The translations under genes were made by a program, and so were the position numbers. The notes under the pieces are model-generated. The model had not been told where the DNA came from. It saw only the letters and a program-made list of their open reading frames with translations, and did no database searches. From Oscillospiraceae bacterium (GTDB taxonomy: Bacteria > Bacillota > Clostridia > Oscillospirales > UBA929): DNA of 57,483 nucleotides. The stretch is from contig JAISCT010000022.1 of NCBI GenBank assembly GCA_031265355.1, positions 1 to 57,483 on the forward strand, written 5' to 3'. Shown piece after piece: positions 33,618-45,000 of the stretch (position 1 is the first letter of the stretch; each line of letters starts with the position of its first letter).

Positions 33618-36600
33618 ATGAAAGCTCGTAAGTTTTTCAGTTCAGTCGTCGCGCTCATGCTGCTCCTGACAATGTTCCCGAGCATTGCCATGCCGGAGGT
33701 GCGGGCCGACGACTCGGATATCGTTAGCATAACTGTCAGCGAAGACGCCCATACGCAGATGTGGAGCACCCAAGACGCCAACAACTATGGCGGCATGTGG
33801 ATATTAAAAGTCTGCAGGCCCAACGCCGACGCCGCCGACTCCTCGAATGACAACCTGTATGGACGGTTCGGCGAATTATCGCAACCCGGAGACGCCAATA
33901 CGACATATCTCAAGTTTACCGGGTTGACTGACTCTCAGCTGGCCCGGGTGAAAAAGGCCGAACTTGTCTTGACCCACATGGGCAGAAGAAATGCCGCTCG
34001 CAGTACCAGTCAAAATCTGATTGTACGGCGTGTTGGAGATAACTGGACAGAAGGCAGCGGCGCGGCCAGCTCTGCCGCCACGGCCGCCACCGGGAGCATG
34101 ATTTCAGGAAGCTACGCAAGGAACGCGGCGGGCGGCCTTTATGCCGCGGCGACCGGAGCGCTGGGAGCTCCTAAAGAGGACGGCACGGGACTTCTCGCGC
34201 GTTCTTCACCGTCGTTTAATCCTCAGTCCGGCGGATACGCGCAAAATCCCAATTACAACGGCCATAACAATTTGAACGCCGCCGCCGCGGTTTCCGGCAC
34301 AAGAGTTACCACTGACATAACCGCGATTGTCAAAGCGATGCCGAAAGGCGAAAACACCTTGAGCCTTGCCGTGAGCGCGGACGACGACGGTTGTCAGCAG
34401 ACGTTTTTCGTCAGTAAAGAGGGCACCGCGGCTCTCAATAATGCCACAGCCGACATGGCCCCAACCCTTAGGCTCACATTGGGGGAGCCGGTGGTTCTGG
34501 AAGAAAAAACCTTCACAGTGGAGCTTTCAGACGACGCCCATGTTGAGGGGTGGAGCGCCGCCAACAGAGGCACAAACTACGGCAGTGCGATTTATATGAG
34601 GGTGCAAAGGCCAAACGGCACCGGCGTCGCTTTGAACGACGCCGCTTATGGCCCGTTCGGTGAACTGCAGCTCGGGGATCCGATAGATGGAAAATCGACG
34701 CTGTTAAAATTTGCGTTTACCGACGAGCAGTGGGCCGACATATCGACGGCGGTGGAAGTCGAGGCCGAGCTTGGTTTGACCCTTTTCGGAAGAAGATACG
34801 CCGACCGAAACGGCGATGATGAAAGGCTGCGCGTAAGGGCCGTCACAAACGACTGGACCGAAAGCGGTTTGTCATGGAACGAAATGACAGACACCTCAGG
34901 CGGCGAGGCCGTTTTCTATCCTCGCACCTATTTGACGGGGACTGAGACCTTGACCCCCGGTGTCGTTATTGAGGAATCGCAGGCGTTTAACCCCGCAAGG
35001 ACCGCCGGCGATACAACCAGTTTACAGGCCAGCGGTACCCCTGCCAACAGCGCGACAATAGACGGCAGGCAGATAAAGACGGACATTTCCAATACCGTCA
35101 AGGCCATGGATATGACCGATGCGTCAAAAGAACTGAGCCTTGGCATAAGCACGAAAAGCGCCAGATGCCAGGAGATACTCTTGCTCAGCAAAGAGGGCGC
35201 CGCCTCCGCTTCTCTGGGCATGATCGCCGCCGGTACAGACGGCGCCGACAGAGCGAAACTCGCCCCGTCGCTTACGATCACGCTGAAAATCCCCGCCGCA
35301 GCGGAGGTCAAGTACAGCGCGCAGGCGGACGGCGCCGCCGGTACGGCCATGTCCACCAAAATTGATTTTACTTTTGATAAAGATGTAACCGGTTTGACTG
35401 CCGACGCCATCGAGCTGAACCCGCCCGGCGCGGCTGATTTGGGGATTCTGACAGGCAGCGGTAAGAATTGGTCAGTGGCCTTAAGCAATGTCGTCCCCGG
35501 TCCGGTTACCATCACGTTACATAACATTCCGGGCTTTAATTTTGCGCCCAGCGGCGCCGACGCCAATGCCACCACATTCTATAGGCGCGCAGCCGTGCCT
35601 GTCACATACAGTGTTGCGCAAAATGGGAGAGCGGGTCTCACGACTTCCGAGATCGAAATCACGTTCAGCGCGCCGGTAAATGGCATGACTGCCGACGCCG
35701 TCAAGTTGACCCCATCTACCGCCGGCACGCCCGGCGCTCCGGTCGGATCGGCCGGCAATACAGTCTGGAAAGTCCCGGTTAGCAATGTTACCGCGACTAC
35801 GGCTGTTACCGTTTCCATAACCGACAACCTTGACTATACTTTTACCCCCGTCACGGCGGAAGCCAATCATATCATGCTTTATAAAAAACCTCTTGAGACC
35901 GCCACATACAATGTTACGCAAAACGGAAGCCCATCCGACACCACATCCGCCATCATCATGGCCTTTGATATCGCGGTATACGGCTTGACGACTGACGCCA
36001 TACAAATCACCCCCTCCGCCGCGGTCACCAAAGGCGCCCTTTCGGCTTCGGCCGACAACAAAACCTGGATGCTTGCGGTGTACGATGTGACAGCCGGAGA
36101 CATTGTCGTCACGATAGCCAGCAACCCGGAATATACTTTTACGCCGGGAACCAACACCGTCACGCTTTTCAATGTTGCGGGGGGCATCGATATCCTGCCT
36201 GGGACGCCGGCAAAAACCGCCCTTCACTTTAACGAGTGGACCACCCCGCAGGACGTAAAAGTAAACCAAGTGCCCTCCCGCTCGGTCATCGTCCCGTTTA
36301 AGGATGCGGCAAGCGCCAAAGCAAACCCAACGCTGAGGCTGTCGCAGCTTTCGCCCGACTCAAGCATCATCATGCTAAACGGTGTATGGAAGTTCCATTA
36401 CGCAAGAACTCCTTCGGCTAAGCCTGCTGTGAACGGCGTGACAAGCATACCCTCCGATTTCACCATCGACATGAATGTACCCTCGAGCTGGCAGACCAAT
36501 ATGCAGTATGCCGGCTGGTACAGTGACAGCACAAACACCATGGACTGGCCCATCTACCGAAACCAAAGGTATGCGTGGATGGTTGGCGGCGATGGCGTTA

Positions 36601-39600
36601 CAGCCGGAGGTTTTGGCTCTGCCAGCTTTGCGACTGGCCAAAGTTCAATCAGCGCCGCGAACAGCGCCTTTAACCCTGTGGGCACCTATATGCGCACGGT
36701 GAATATTGACGGGGCAGACATTGGAAACACCCGCTTTATCATGACTTTCCTGGGCGTTGAATCCGGCTTCTACCTCTACGTCAACGGCAGCCCTGTGGGG
36801 TACGGTGAGGACAGCTTTACCTCCTGTGAGTTCGATATAACAGAATTCGTTAAAGCGGGGGAGAACCTGGTTGCGGCGCAGGTCTACCGCTGGACTACCG
36901 GCAGTTATCTTGAGAATGCGGATGTCATCAACTATTCCGGTATTTACCGCGACGTGTACATCACCAAACAGCCCAAGGTATCCATATTCGACTACCGCGT
37001 GGACACTGACTTTGTCAGCAACACAGATTACACCAGCGCCACTTTCAAGTTGACAGTGGACGTCGAGAACACATCCGAAGCCGCAGCTCTCGGTTACGGA
37101 GTCGTAGCGACTCTTTATGATGCCGAGGGCAACCCCGTAAGCAACGCGTCCAACCTCAGCCGGACGATATCGTCCCTGCCCGCAGGTGCAAGAGCAAAGG
37201 TTCCGTTCGAGGCCAATATAGCAAACCCGAAGATGTGGTCGGCCGAAGTCCCCTATCTGTATACGTTGGTCATGGAGTTAAAGGACGTCGACGGCGCGAC
37301 GATTGAAGCGGTTTCTAAGCGTGTTGGATTCCGCAATTTCTATATGTACAACGCGGGTACGTCCAATTCCACGTCGTACATGGCGATCAACGGCCAAAAC
37401 GTCATGCTTTGGGGCGCCAACCGCGGCCAGAACCACGCCAGGGGCGGTCGTTATATACCCTATGAAGATGTTGTCAAGGACGTGAGGTCGGCGAAAGAGA
37501 TGAACCTGAACTCTTTCCGCACCAGCCATATGCCCCCCTGCCCGCACCTCATCGAGTTGTGCGACGAATACGGTATATATATCATGGACGAAGTCGCCGT
37601 TGAAACCCATGACGGCCGTACCGGTATAACCGTTACCGGCGGTACCGGTTATTCGGGAAACTTCGCGGGCGGAGATTCGCGGTATACAAACTCCTTTAGG
37701 GCCCGCATGACAGACATGGTCATGCGCGACCGCAACAACGCCAGCGTCGTCATATATTCCCTGGGCAATGAGGCCGGCACCGGCACCAACTTTGAGGCTA
37801 TGATGGACATCATTAAAGGCGGCACCAGGCTCGGCGTTACGCAGGAGGCCCTTGACCCCAAGAAAATCATCCACTATCAGGGGTGGAACGATAACGCCCG
37901 CGTCGACATAGTCGGCACCATGTACCCCGGTTATACCAACAACGAGTCCACCGCCACCAAGCCCTATATCATGATGGAGTACCTCCACGCGCTCGGCAAC
38001 ACCGGCGGCGCTTTTGACAAGTACACCAACCACTTTGAGAGCAATCTGCGCGTACAGGGCGGGTACATTTGGGAGTACAACGATCATTCCGTCTACACAA
38101 TCAAGCCGGCGGCGGCTCTGCCGGACCGTACACGCCCCGACATCAACGATCCGGAGAACGCGGACAAGTTCTTTTTTGGCTTCGACGGAACGTGGAAGCA
38201 AAATAGCGGTACCGTGAGTACAAACGGCAGCTTCTGCGCGGACGGCATAAACTTACCGGATCGCTCGCATAAGCCCATGGTGTCCGAGATTAAAAAGCAG
38301 CAGCAGGGTCTCAAGTTTGCCCAGACCGCGGCGATGAAGGACGCCAAGCAGGTTATGATACTCAACGGCTACGCGTTCCACAACGCCAACGACTTCGACA
38401 TTGTTTGGTCTATCCTTGAGGACGGTGAGGTTCTCGAATCCGCAGCCTTTGATCCCACCGTTGTGGCTCTCGCGGCCAACAGAAACAGCCTCACCGCCAA
38501 TGTCCCTTACACGCCGACATATCCAGAAAACAGCTCGCAGGCGTCCGATAGCGCCAGAAGGAACTTCAACGGCACCACAAAGACCGTTGCCGTGCCGTAC
38601 TCTGACTTTGTCAGGAAGCCGGGCGCGGAATATCTCCTCCTCATTGAGTACAAGCTGAAGAAAGACACGCCATACGCCGCCGCCGGGTACGTCCAGGGCA
38701 GCGAGCAGTTCACGCTTCCTGAGGGAATACGGGGCAACGACAAGTATGCGGAAATCAGGAGCATGAATCCGCTCAGTATCGACGAAACTGGCGATGTGAT
38801 CCGTATTACGGGCACGACCAAAGGCAAGCCCTTCACGGTCGCCTTTGATCGCACTACCGGCCTCATGTCCACGTATAACGTCGACAGCAAAGACCTTATC
38901 ACAAAAGCGCCCGTCGGCTCATTTTACCGTCCGGAAACTGATCAGAACAGTTCGATAGGCGGCAACGGCTATGATACGAGTCGCAAGGAGACCTATACGG
39001 ACTGGGCCGATCAGGGCGAGGACATGAGCGTTATGAATGTGGACGTCAACGACGACGATGCCCGCGTCACAAAGGTCAGCTTTTACGCGCAGCTTAAGAA
39101 CGGTAGCTTTTTTGAGACAAAATACGACGTTTACGGCAACGGCACCGTCGTGGTATCGTCCAAACTGACGCCGTCCCTTTCATCCCCGCAGCAGCTTGGT
39201 GAATTTGGCATGTGGATGAAAGTGAACTCCGCTTTCGAGAACGTGGCGTGGTATGGCCGCGGGCCCATCGAAACATACTGGGATCGCAAGTCCGGCCAAA
39301 ATATCGGCGTTTATAAGGGTACGGTCACCGATCAGTACGTCCCCTACGTGCGGATTCAGGAAAACAGCAATAAGACCGATGTCCGCTGGATCTCCCTTCG
39401 TGACGGAGAAACCGGTCCCGGTCTGCTGGCGAGCATGACGTACGGCGTGGATTATACCGGCTCGCCTTTTGAAGCGGTTGCCTTGCACTATGAGCCGAAA
39501 GCGCTGAGTTCTTACTTTTCAAAGAGCCTTCATACCTACCAGGCCGCTTGGTCAGATGACCCCGTGCTTCGCCTGCTTACCCACCAAAAGGGCGTGGGCA

Positions 39601-41417
39601 ACCTGAATTGGAGCTCCGAGCCGCCGGATGCCATCATCAATAAGAATAATGCGAGACTGCTTGAGTATACATACACACTCACCCCGCTGTTCGCCGGCGA
39701 CGACGCCATGGATAAATCCAAAGACATTATTATCCCCGCCGACGTCCCGCCGATGCTGAAAGCCGTCTACATCGACGGAGTGCCAATGGCCGGCTTCAAT
39801 GAGAAAATCAGGGAATACTCCTACTCCATCGGGGCGAACGCTCAGTTCCCCACTGTGACTGTGGAGACGTATGACGGTGTGGATTATATCATCACCCCGG
39901 CCCAGGGTACCACGAGGCGGACGGTTATAAACCTGGCGATTGGATCGGATGAAGACGCCTACACCATCAATTGGGCCCGCGACTTTGATTTCCTTAACGG
40001 CATTTCGCTCAGCGGAACCGCGCTGCCGGGCTTTACCAAAACGAACCGTGCTTTTAACGTCGAAGTGCGGAGCGTGCCCACCGTCACCGTAACGCCTGCG
40101 GCCGGTATCACCGATATCACCATCCAGCAGCCGACCAGGGCCAACCTGAAGGCTGTGATAACGGTCAGAAATGATTTCGGAGATCAGCAAGTTTACACCA
40201 TAGACCTTGTCATTACGAATTACTCGACGCTCTGGTTCTCGGATTTTGAGAACAATAACATCTGGTCATTCACGGCGAACAACAGTGATTCTGCCAACGG
40301 TTCTAACACGACCATAGGCGGGTTTGCGATTACGACAACCAACGAACCAGTCGGCGGAAACGAAACATACAAATGGAAATGGTCCGGTTCAGGAGGGAAT
40401 ACAGGCTATAGGGGCTCAAATAAAGTTTTTACCCCGGCGACGACGGAAAACGAGCTCCTGATAAAGTTTGACTGGTATCCGGGTCTTTTGAGCAGCACCA
40501 ACGGAAACAGAACCGAAGTACAGATTTTGCGGGGTACCGATGGAGCCAATACGCGGCTCATCACGCTTGCCGCCCAAAACAATTCACGACTGTATGTCTA
40601 TACAGGGAACACCTCGACAAGTTCGGGGACGAACATTGGCTCCGGTACGGATTGGCCAACCCTGACCACAAGCAATACCACTTGGTATCAGGTTGAAATC
40701 TACCTTACCAGGAGCACGGGCCTTGCAAACGTCGTGGTTACAAATAAGTTTACCGGGGCTGTCGCCAGCGCGTCGAACATCAATACCGGAGTTACCAACT
40801 GGTCATTTGGCCGGATCCGGTTTGTCTGCACGCGTTCCAGCGGAGACGCTTATGGTACCATGTACGTTGACAATCTCGGGGTTTATAGGAATACGGGCAG
40901 CGCCGTTGACACATCCGGCCTTGACGCGATGACAGCACTGGCTGAGGCTATGCTTCCAGACGAGGCCATACATCCCGCTGAGCAGTGGACGGCCTTTGTC
41001 GCGGCGCTAGATATGGCCAAAGCGGTATCCGTCGATGCGAGCGCCACACAAACGCAGGTGGAAGACGCAAGAGAGGCACTCCTAGCAGCTATGGATATGG
41101 ATTTGTTGACCGGCCTTACGGCGGGGGTTTCGTTGACCAAAGCCGACGGCAAGGCTACGGCACACTTTACTATCTACAACTACGCCGAGGACGATGTTAA
41201 GACGCAATGTATCATCGCCGTGTACAACACCGCGGGGCGGCTGGTCAGTACCGAGGCCATGGAAGTCTTGGTTGACGCTGATACGGTCAGAAAAGAAGAT
41301 GTGACATTAGATCTACCTGTAGATTATGAAGCCAGCGCTTTTATCTGGAGAATGCCGCTTGGTGATTACCTGGATGTATGTGTGCCGATATGTGAGGCGG
41401 CTGATATTAAGGGTTAA
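33618..41417 (+). CDS. Giant secreted GH2 beta-galactosidase-type glycosidase
   Basis: 2,599 residues; the ATG at 33618 directly precedes a signal peptide (MKARKFFSSVVALMLLL to VRADD). Order: two DNRLRE/CBM96-like domains (about 35-290, 298-555); three homologous Ig-like repeats of about 98 residues (558-853) with VTxTADAIxLxP cores; GH2 sugar-binding, Ig and TIM-barrel domains (about 868-1580) with SLGNEAG (E1385, acid/base) and IMMEYLHALGN (E1454, nucleophile), then GH2 C-terminal domains (to about 2028); cadherin-like sandwiches (2038-2200); a concanavalin-like binding domain (2204-2430); FIVAR (2433-2497); and a C-terminal domain shared with the GH97 protein. It most likely removes beta-galactosyl (or related) residues from a polysaccharide. 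No cell-wall anchor is seen. Confidence 0.9.
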   Translation: MKARKFFSSVVALMLLLTMFPSIAMPEVRADDSDIVSITVSEDAHTQMWSTQDANNYGGMWILKVCRPNADAADSSNDNLYGRFGELSQPGDANTTYLKFTGLTDSQLARVKKAELVLTHMGRRNAARSTSQNLIVRRVGDNWTEGSGAASSAATAATGSMISGSYARNAAGGLYAAATGALGAPKEDGTGLLARSSPSFNPQSGGYAQNPNYNGHNNLNAAAAVSGTRVTTDITAIVKAMPKGENTLSLAVSADDDGCQQTFFVSKEGTAALNNATADMAPTLRLTLGEPVVLEEKTFTVELSDDAHVEGWSAANRGTNYGSAIYMRVQRPNGTGVALNDAAYGPFGELQLGDPIDGKSTLLKFAFTDEQWADISTAVEVEAELGLTLFGRRYADRNGDDERLRVRAVTNDWTESGLSWNEMTDTSGGEAVFYPRTYLTGTETLTPGVVIEESQAFNPARTAGDTTSLQASGTPANSATIDGRQIKTDISNTVKAMDMTDASKELSLGISTKSARCQEILLLSKEGAASASLGMIAAGTDGADRAKLAPSLTITLKIPAAAEVKYSAQADGAAGTAMSTKIDFTFDKDVTGLTADAIELNPPGAADLGILTGSGKNWSVALSNVVPGPVTITLHNIPGFNFAPSGADANATTFYRRAAVPVTYSVAQNGRAGLTTSEIEITFSAPVNGMTADAVKLTPSTAGTPGAPVGSAGNTVWKVPVSNVTATTAVTVSITDNLDYTFTPVTAEANHIMLYKKPLETATYNVTQNGSPSDTTSAIIMAFDIAVYGLTTDAIQITPSAAVTKGALSASADNKTWMLAVYDVTAGDIVVTIASNPEYTFTPGTNTVTLFNVAGGIDILPGTPAKTALHFNEWTTPQDVKVNQVPSRSVIVPFKDAASAKANPTLRLSQLSPDSSIIMLNGVWKFHYARTPSAKPAVNGVTSIPSDFTIDMNVPSSWQTNMQYAGWYSDSTNTMDWPIYRNQRYAWMVGGDGVTAGGFGSASFATGQSSISAANSAFNPVGTYMRTVNIDGADIGNTRFIMTFLGVESGFYLYVNGSPVGYGEDSFTSCEFDITEFVKAGENLVAAQVYRWTTGSYLENADVINYSGIYRDVYITKQPKVSIFDYRVDTDFVSNTDYTSATFKLTVDVENTSEAAALGYGVVATLYDAEGNPVSNASNLSRTISSLPAGARAKVPFEANIANPKMWSAEVPYLYTLVMELKDVDGATIEAVSKRVGFRNFYMYNAGTSNSTSYMAINGQNVMLWGANRGQNHARGGRYIPYEDVVKDVRSAKEMNLNSFRTSHMPPCPHLIELCDEYGIYIMDEVAVETHDGRTGITVTGGTGYSGNFAGGDSRYTNSFRARMTDMVMRDRNNASVVIYSLGNEAGTGTNFEAMMDIIKGGTRLGVTQEALDPKKIIHYQGWNDNARVDIVGTMYPGYTNNESTATKPYIMMEYLHALGNTGGAFDKYTNHFESNLRVQGGYIWEYNDHSVYTIKPAAALPDRTRPDINDPENADKFFFGFDGTWKQNSGTVSTNGSFCADGINLPDRSHKPMVSEIKKQQQGLKFAQTAAMKDAKQVMILNGYAFHNANDFDIVWSILEDGEVLESAAFDPTVVALAANRNSLTANVPYTPTYPENSSQASDSARRNFNGTTKTVAVPYSDFVRKPGAEYLLLIEYKLKKDTPYAAAGYVQGSEQFTLPEGIRGNDKYAEIRSMNPLSIDETGDVIRITGTTKGKPFTVAFDRTTGLMSTYNVDSKDLITKAPVGSFYRPETDQNSSIGGNGYDTSRKETYTDWADQGEDMSVMNVDVNDDDARVTKVSFYAQLKNGSFFETKYDVYGNGTVVVSSKLTPSLSSPQQLGEFGMWMKVNSAFENVAWYGRGPIETYWDRKSGQNIGVYKGTVTDQYVPYVRIQENSNKTDVRWISLRDGETGPGLLASMTYGVDYTGSPFEAVALHYEPKALSSYFSKSLHTYQAAWSDDPVLRLLTHQKGVGNLNWSSEPPDAIINKNNARLLEYTYTLTPLFAGDDAMDKSKDIIIPADVPPMLKAVYIDGVPMAGFNEKIREYSYSIGANAQFPTVTVETYDGVDYIITPAQGTTRRTVINLAIGSDEDAYTINWARDFDFLNGISLSGTALPGFTKTNRAFNVEVRSVPTVTVTPAAGITDITIQQPTRANLKAVITVRNDFGDQQVYTIDLVITNYSTLWFSDFENNNIWSFTANNSDSANGSNTTIGGFAITTTNEPVGGNETYKWKWSGSGGNTGYRGSNKVFTPATTENELLIKFDWYPGLLSSTNGNRTEVQILRGTDGANTRLITLAAQNNSRLYVYTGNTSTSSGTNIGSGTDWPTLTTSNTTWYQVEIYLTRSTGLANVVVTNKFTGAVASASNINTGVTNWSFGRIRFVCTRSSGDAYGTMYVDNLGVYRNTGSAVDTSGLDAMTALAEAMLPDEAIHPAEQWTAFVAALDMAKAVSVDASATQTQVEDAREALLAAMDMDLLTGLTAGVSLTKADGKATAHFTIYNYAEDDVKTQCIIAVYNTAGRLVSTEAMEVLVDADTVRKEDVTLDLPVDYEASAFIWRMPLGDYLDVCVPICEAADIKG

Positions 41418-41461
41418 TAAAAACCGTAACCGCCTGTATTTGTACATCCAAGCGCGCAGCT

Positions 41462-41501
41462 TACAAAAGCAGCTGTCACATTCCGTGACGGCTGCTTTTG
41501 T
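41462..41501 (+). terminator. Terminator of the GH2 gene
   Basis: TACAAAAGCAGCTGTCAC and GTGACGGCTGCTTTTGTA pair (one G-U) around a four-base loop, 45 bases after the stop. Confidence 0.85.
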
Positions 41502-41829
41502 ACGATAGGAGACGCTCGTTTGTCGGCGTTTAAGAACCGCTTATCTTTTACATCGGTTGCCTCCACGCCGTAGTCGGCCACTCATAAAAACACTTTTTGG
41601 CGTACAAAAGACGAAATACCTCACTTTTGATATGTTATAATTTTCCACTAAAGTGAGCAGATGAAAGAAAATATTTTATACATTCCGGCCAATTTTTGGC
41701 GTGACGGAATGCACCAAAATGGAAAAGTATTCTATTTTTGCACGTAATTCGTCAACGGATGTTGCGCCCGCCGTAGAAACATGCGCTTCAACCATAAAAA
41801 TTGACAGCTGGCTGTCGACAGAAAAGCAC
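41502..41829. other. Intergenic region upstream of the GH97 promoter
   Basis: AT-rich, no supported gene; the open frame 41701-42018 crosses the promoter and is rejected. Its only notable structure is a pair of overlapping palindromes next to the promoter (GACAGC/GCTGTC at 41803-41816 and CTGTC/GACAG at 41812-41821). Confidence 0.5.
41803..41821. promoter_or_regulatory. Overlapping palindromes before the GH97 promoter, possible operator
   Basis: A 14-base perfect palindrome overlaps a 10-base one; the pair ends nine bases before the -35 box. The position suits a transcription factor. No regulator gene is nearby. Confidence 0.4.
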
Positions 41830-41858
41830 TTGAATTTTTGCAGTGATTGTGCTATAAT
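41830..41858 (+). promoter_or_regulatory. Promoter of the GH97 gene
   Basis: TTGAAT (41830-41835), 17-base spacer, TATAAT (41853-41858). Confidence 0.8.
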
Positions 41859-41864
41859 CAATTT

Positions 41865-42093
41865 ATTGGCAAATATTTCAGTATTTTTATCACTATTTTT
41901 GGATGAAATGCACTACACTGCGTCGGGGGCCCTTCTTTGTTTGTGTCGTATATGTGTCAAGGGATGTTGCGGCGAGGGCGCCGACTTGTGTGAAAGAGGT
42001 GATATGGGAAGGTTATAAACGATGTGCTTTAGAAAGCAGCATAGAAGTTTTTGAATCAAATGGAATTTACAAAAGAAAAGGAGAATTTCTCAT
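41865..42093 (+). promoter_or_regulatory. Leader of the GH97 gene
   Basis: About 230 nt. Only short hairpins are visible (for example TGCTT/AAGCA near 42025-42038). I see no long closing helix like that of the GH2 leader. AAAAGGAG precedes the ATG. Confidence 0.4.
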
Positions 42094-45000
42094 ATGCACC
42101 TGCTTAGAAAAAGAATGTTCAGTGCGCTTCTCGCCACGATGGTACTTTTTTCTTGCTTTGCGATGGGGACTTTTGCGGCGTCTATCACCGCCATTAGGGT
42201 GGATAACCCATCCTTTGAGTTTCTTGAAGTGGGCAAACAATACCAGTTTACTGCCACTGTGACGCCGGCGAACGCGGACGAATTGACGTGGAACGTCTGC
42301 CAGGAGGATGGATTGACGCCTTCCGACAAAGCTGTCATCGACAAAACGGGCCAGTTGACGGCCCAGGCCGGCGGGTACATAACAGTCGTCGCCTCCGATC
42401 CGGGAAAGTCCATCCGTAGCGCTTACCTGATGTTTATTCTGGACACCGCCAAAACTTATAACATCGTCAGTAAGCAGACAGCCAACGCGCTGACGGCCAA
42501 CGCGGACGGCACGGCCGTCACGTTGTCGGCCCGCCAGGACACCGCCTCTCAGCAGTGGAGAGTCCATCTCAGCCCCGAGGGCTACATGAGATTCCAAAAT
42601 GTAGCGAACGACAGGTTCATCCATGCGACCAGCCGCAGTGGGCTCTCCCTGGCCGAGGGCGCCGATACGGACAACCAGCTCTTTTCTGCGTCCGGCAAAG
42701 TGAATTATACGGTATCAAATTACACGTCCTATAACGACGGCCTGCCGCTTGTGGAACTCGGCGCCTTCCGCTTTACCAGCTTGCAGTATGCGAACAGAGT
42801 GTTCAGCGGCGGCAGTTCCCTGGGCCTGGCGGACATCGGAGCGGAAGATACTTACTATGAGCGGCGGCAGGCGCAGAAATACACCTTTGTGGAGTCCGGC
42901 GTGCCGGCTGTCGGCTTGGAAGGTCTGCGCAAAACAGCCAAAGTCGTGGGGACATTTGGCACGTCCCCATACAGCGCCACCGCCACTTTCGACAAGGCCT
43001 TTGACGGCGATATATCCACCTATTTCGACGGCGGCAGCGCCACCGGTTATGCCGGGATCGAGCTGGCGGAGCCGACCGTGATTACGGCGGCTCGGTTTTA
43101 TCCCAGAAGCACTTACAACATACGCGCCTTCAGAGGCGTCATCCAGGGCTCAAATAGCAAGGAGTCCGGGTATGTGGATCTCTATCAGTTCAACGCCACG
43201 CCCTTTTCCACGGCGTGGACCACCGTGCGCATCAACAATACGACGGCCTACCGCTTCTATCGCTATTATTCGCCGCCCTACGGCTATACCAATGCCGCCG
43301 AGATCGAGTTCTATGAAGCCGATGTCGAAGAGAACAAAACAACCGTGCAAATCGAAGCTCCGGCGTTTCTGACGGTGGGGCAGTCCTGCGATTTGACAGT
43401 GACCTTTTCCCCGGAGGGCGCGTTTACCCCGGTTTGGGGCGTGTATCAGGAAGACGGTTACACGGCGACGGACAAGGCCTCCATCGACAGCGCAACCGGC
43501 CGGTTGACAGCGCGAGAGACAGGATATGTCACGGCAGTCGTCACAGATCAGGCGAAGACGGTGCGCGGTTCCTATCTGTTGTTCATCCTGGATCCGCAAA
43601 AGACCTATCAGATCGCCAGCAAGCAGTCGGGGCAGGTGTTGGCGGCCAATGCGGCGGGCGACGGCGTCGTGCTCCTCGAAGCGTCGCCCACCAGTCCCGC
43701 GCGGCAATGGGCCGTACGGGACGCCGGAGAAGGGCTGGTCTTTCAAAACGCCGGAAATGGGAAATTTATCCATATTTCACCGGAGACGGGCATTGTTTTG
43801 GCGGTGGAATCCGCCGACGCCGCGCAGCGGTTCGGGGTCGTCAGCAAGATCCCCTATACCGCAGAGGCGTATACACGATTCGGGCCTGTGACCGAGCTGG
43901 GCGCCTTCCAGTTTGAACATGACGGCGCTGTGCTCACCGCCGCCGACGGCGCACTTTTGCTGGCTCCGCCCATCACAGAGAACGGTGCGTCCGAACAGGG
44001 TGCGCGGCAAAAATGGACATTGGCGCCCACAGACGCGCCCGCCTTCAGTCTGGAGAGCCTGGTCAAATTGCCCGCCGCCGAGACGTTCGGCGGCTACGGA
44101 GATTCGTCCGCCGCCGAAAACGCGGCCAGCGCGGCGTTCGACGGCAACACGAGCACATATTTTGATAACAAGTACAACATCGGGTACACCGGCATCCGCT
44201 TGGAAAAACCGAGGGCGCTGAAAGCCGTCCGGATTTTTCCCAGGGAGGCGTACAACATCCGCATCTTCAAGGGGTACATCGAGGGGTCCGATGACGGCGT
44301 CTCTTTCGACAAACTGTATGAGTTCAATGCGGCGCCGGCCAGCGCCGGGTGGACGCAGTTCTATGTCAACGCCGCCAAACCCTATCTGTACTACCGTTAT
44401 ATCTCGCCGGAGTACGGCTACGGAAACGTCGCCGAAGTTGAATTTTACGCCGAAGCGGATCCCATGGAGGCGGCGGTTGTCTCGGAGACAGTGGCGTCCC
44501 CGGATGACCGCATTGCCTTCCGTCTGACGCTCAACGGTTACGGCGCGCTGCAATATTCCGTGATGCGCGACGGCGCCGAAGTCATTGAGGCGTCTGGCCT
44601 TGGCTTTGTGACGGGGGATGAGAGCTATACCGACGGCCTCGTCTATGCCGGCAAGGAGGAGACCTATGTGGACGCAGTGTTTCATATGGTCTCCGGCAAG
44701 AGTTCCACAGTCCGTGACAACTACAACCAAACTACGTTCCGTTTCACCAAAAACGGAAAGCCCTTTGGCGTCCGTGTCCGCGCTTATGACGACGGCGTCG
44801 GATTTAAGTACCTGCTGGACGGGAGCGGGACGGCCGTGGCCTCCGCCGAGAGGACTTCTTTCAAACTGCCGGCGGGCGCCACCACATGGGCCATGCCGTA
44901 CCAGGCCGCCCACGAGACGCTCTATGTGAAAAAGCCGGCTGCGGCGCTCACGGGGTCGTACATCATGCCGTTTTTGGCCAATGTCCGTGACGATACCTTC

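Noticed and set aside
41701..42018. 105-codon open frame upstream of the GH97 gene
   Set aside because: It spans the promoter at 41830-41858 and has no ribosome site or similarity that I recognise.
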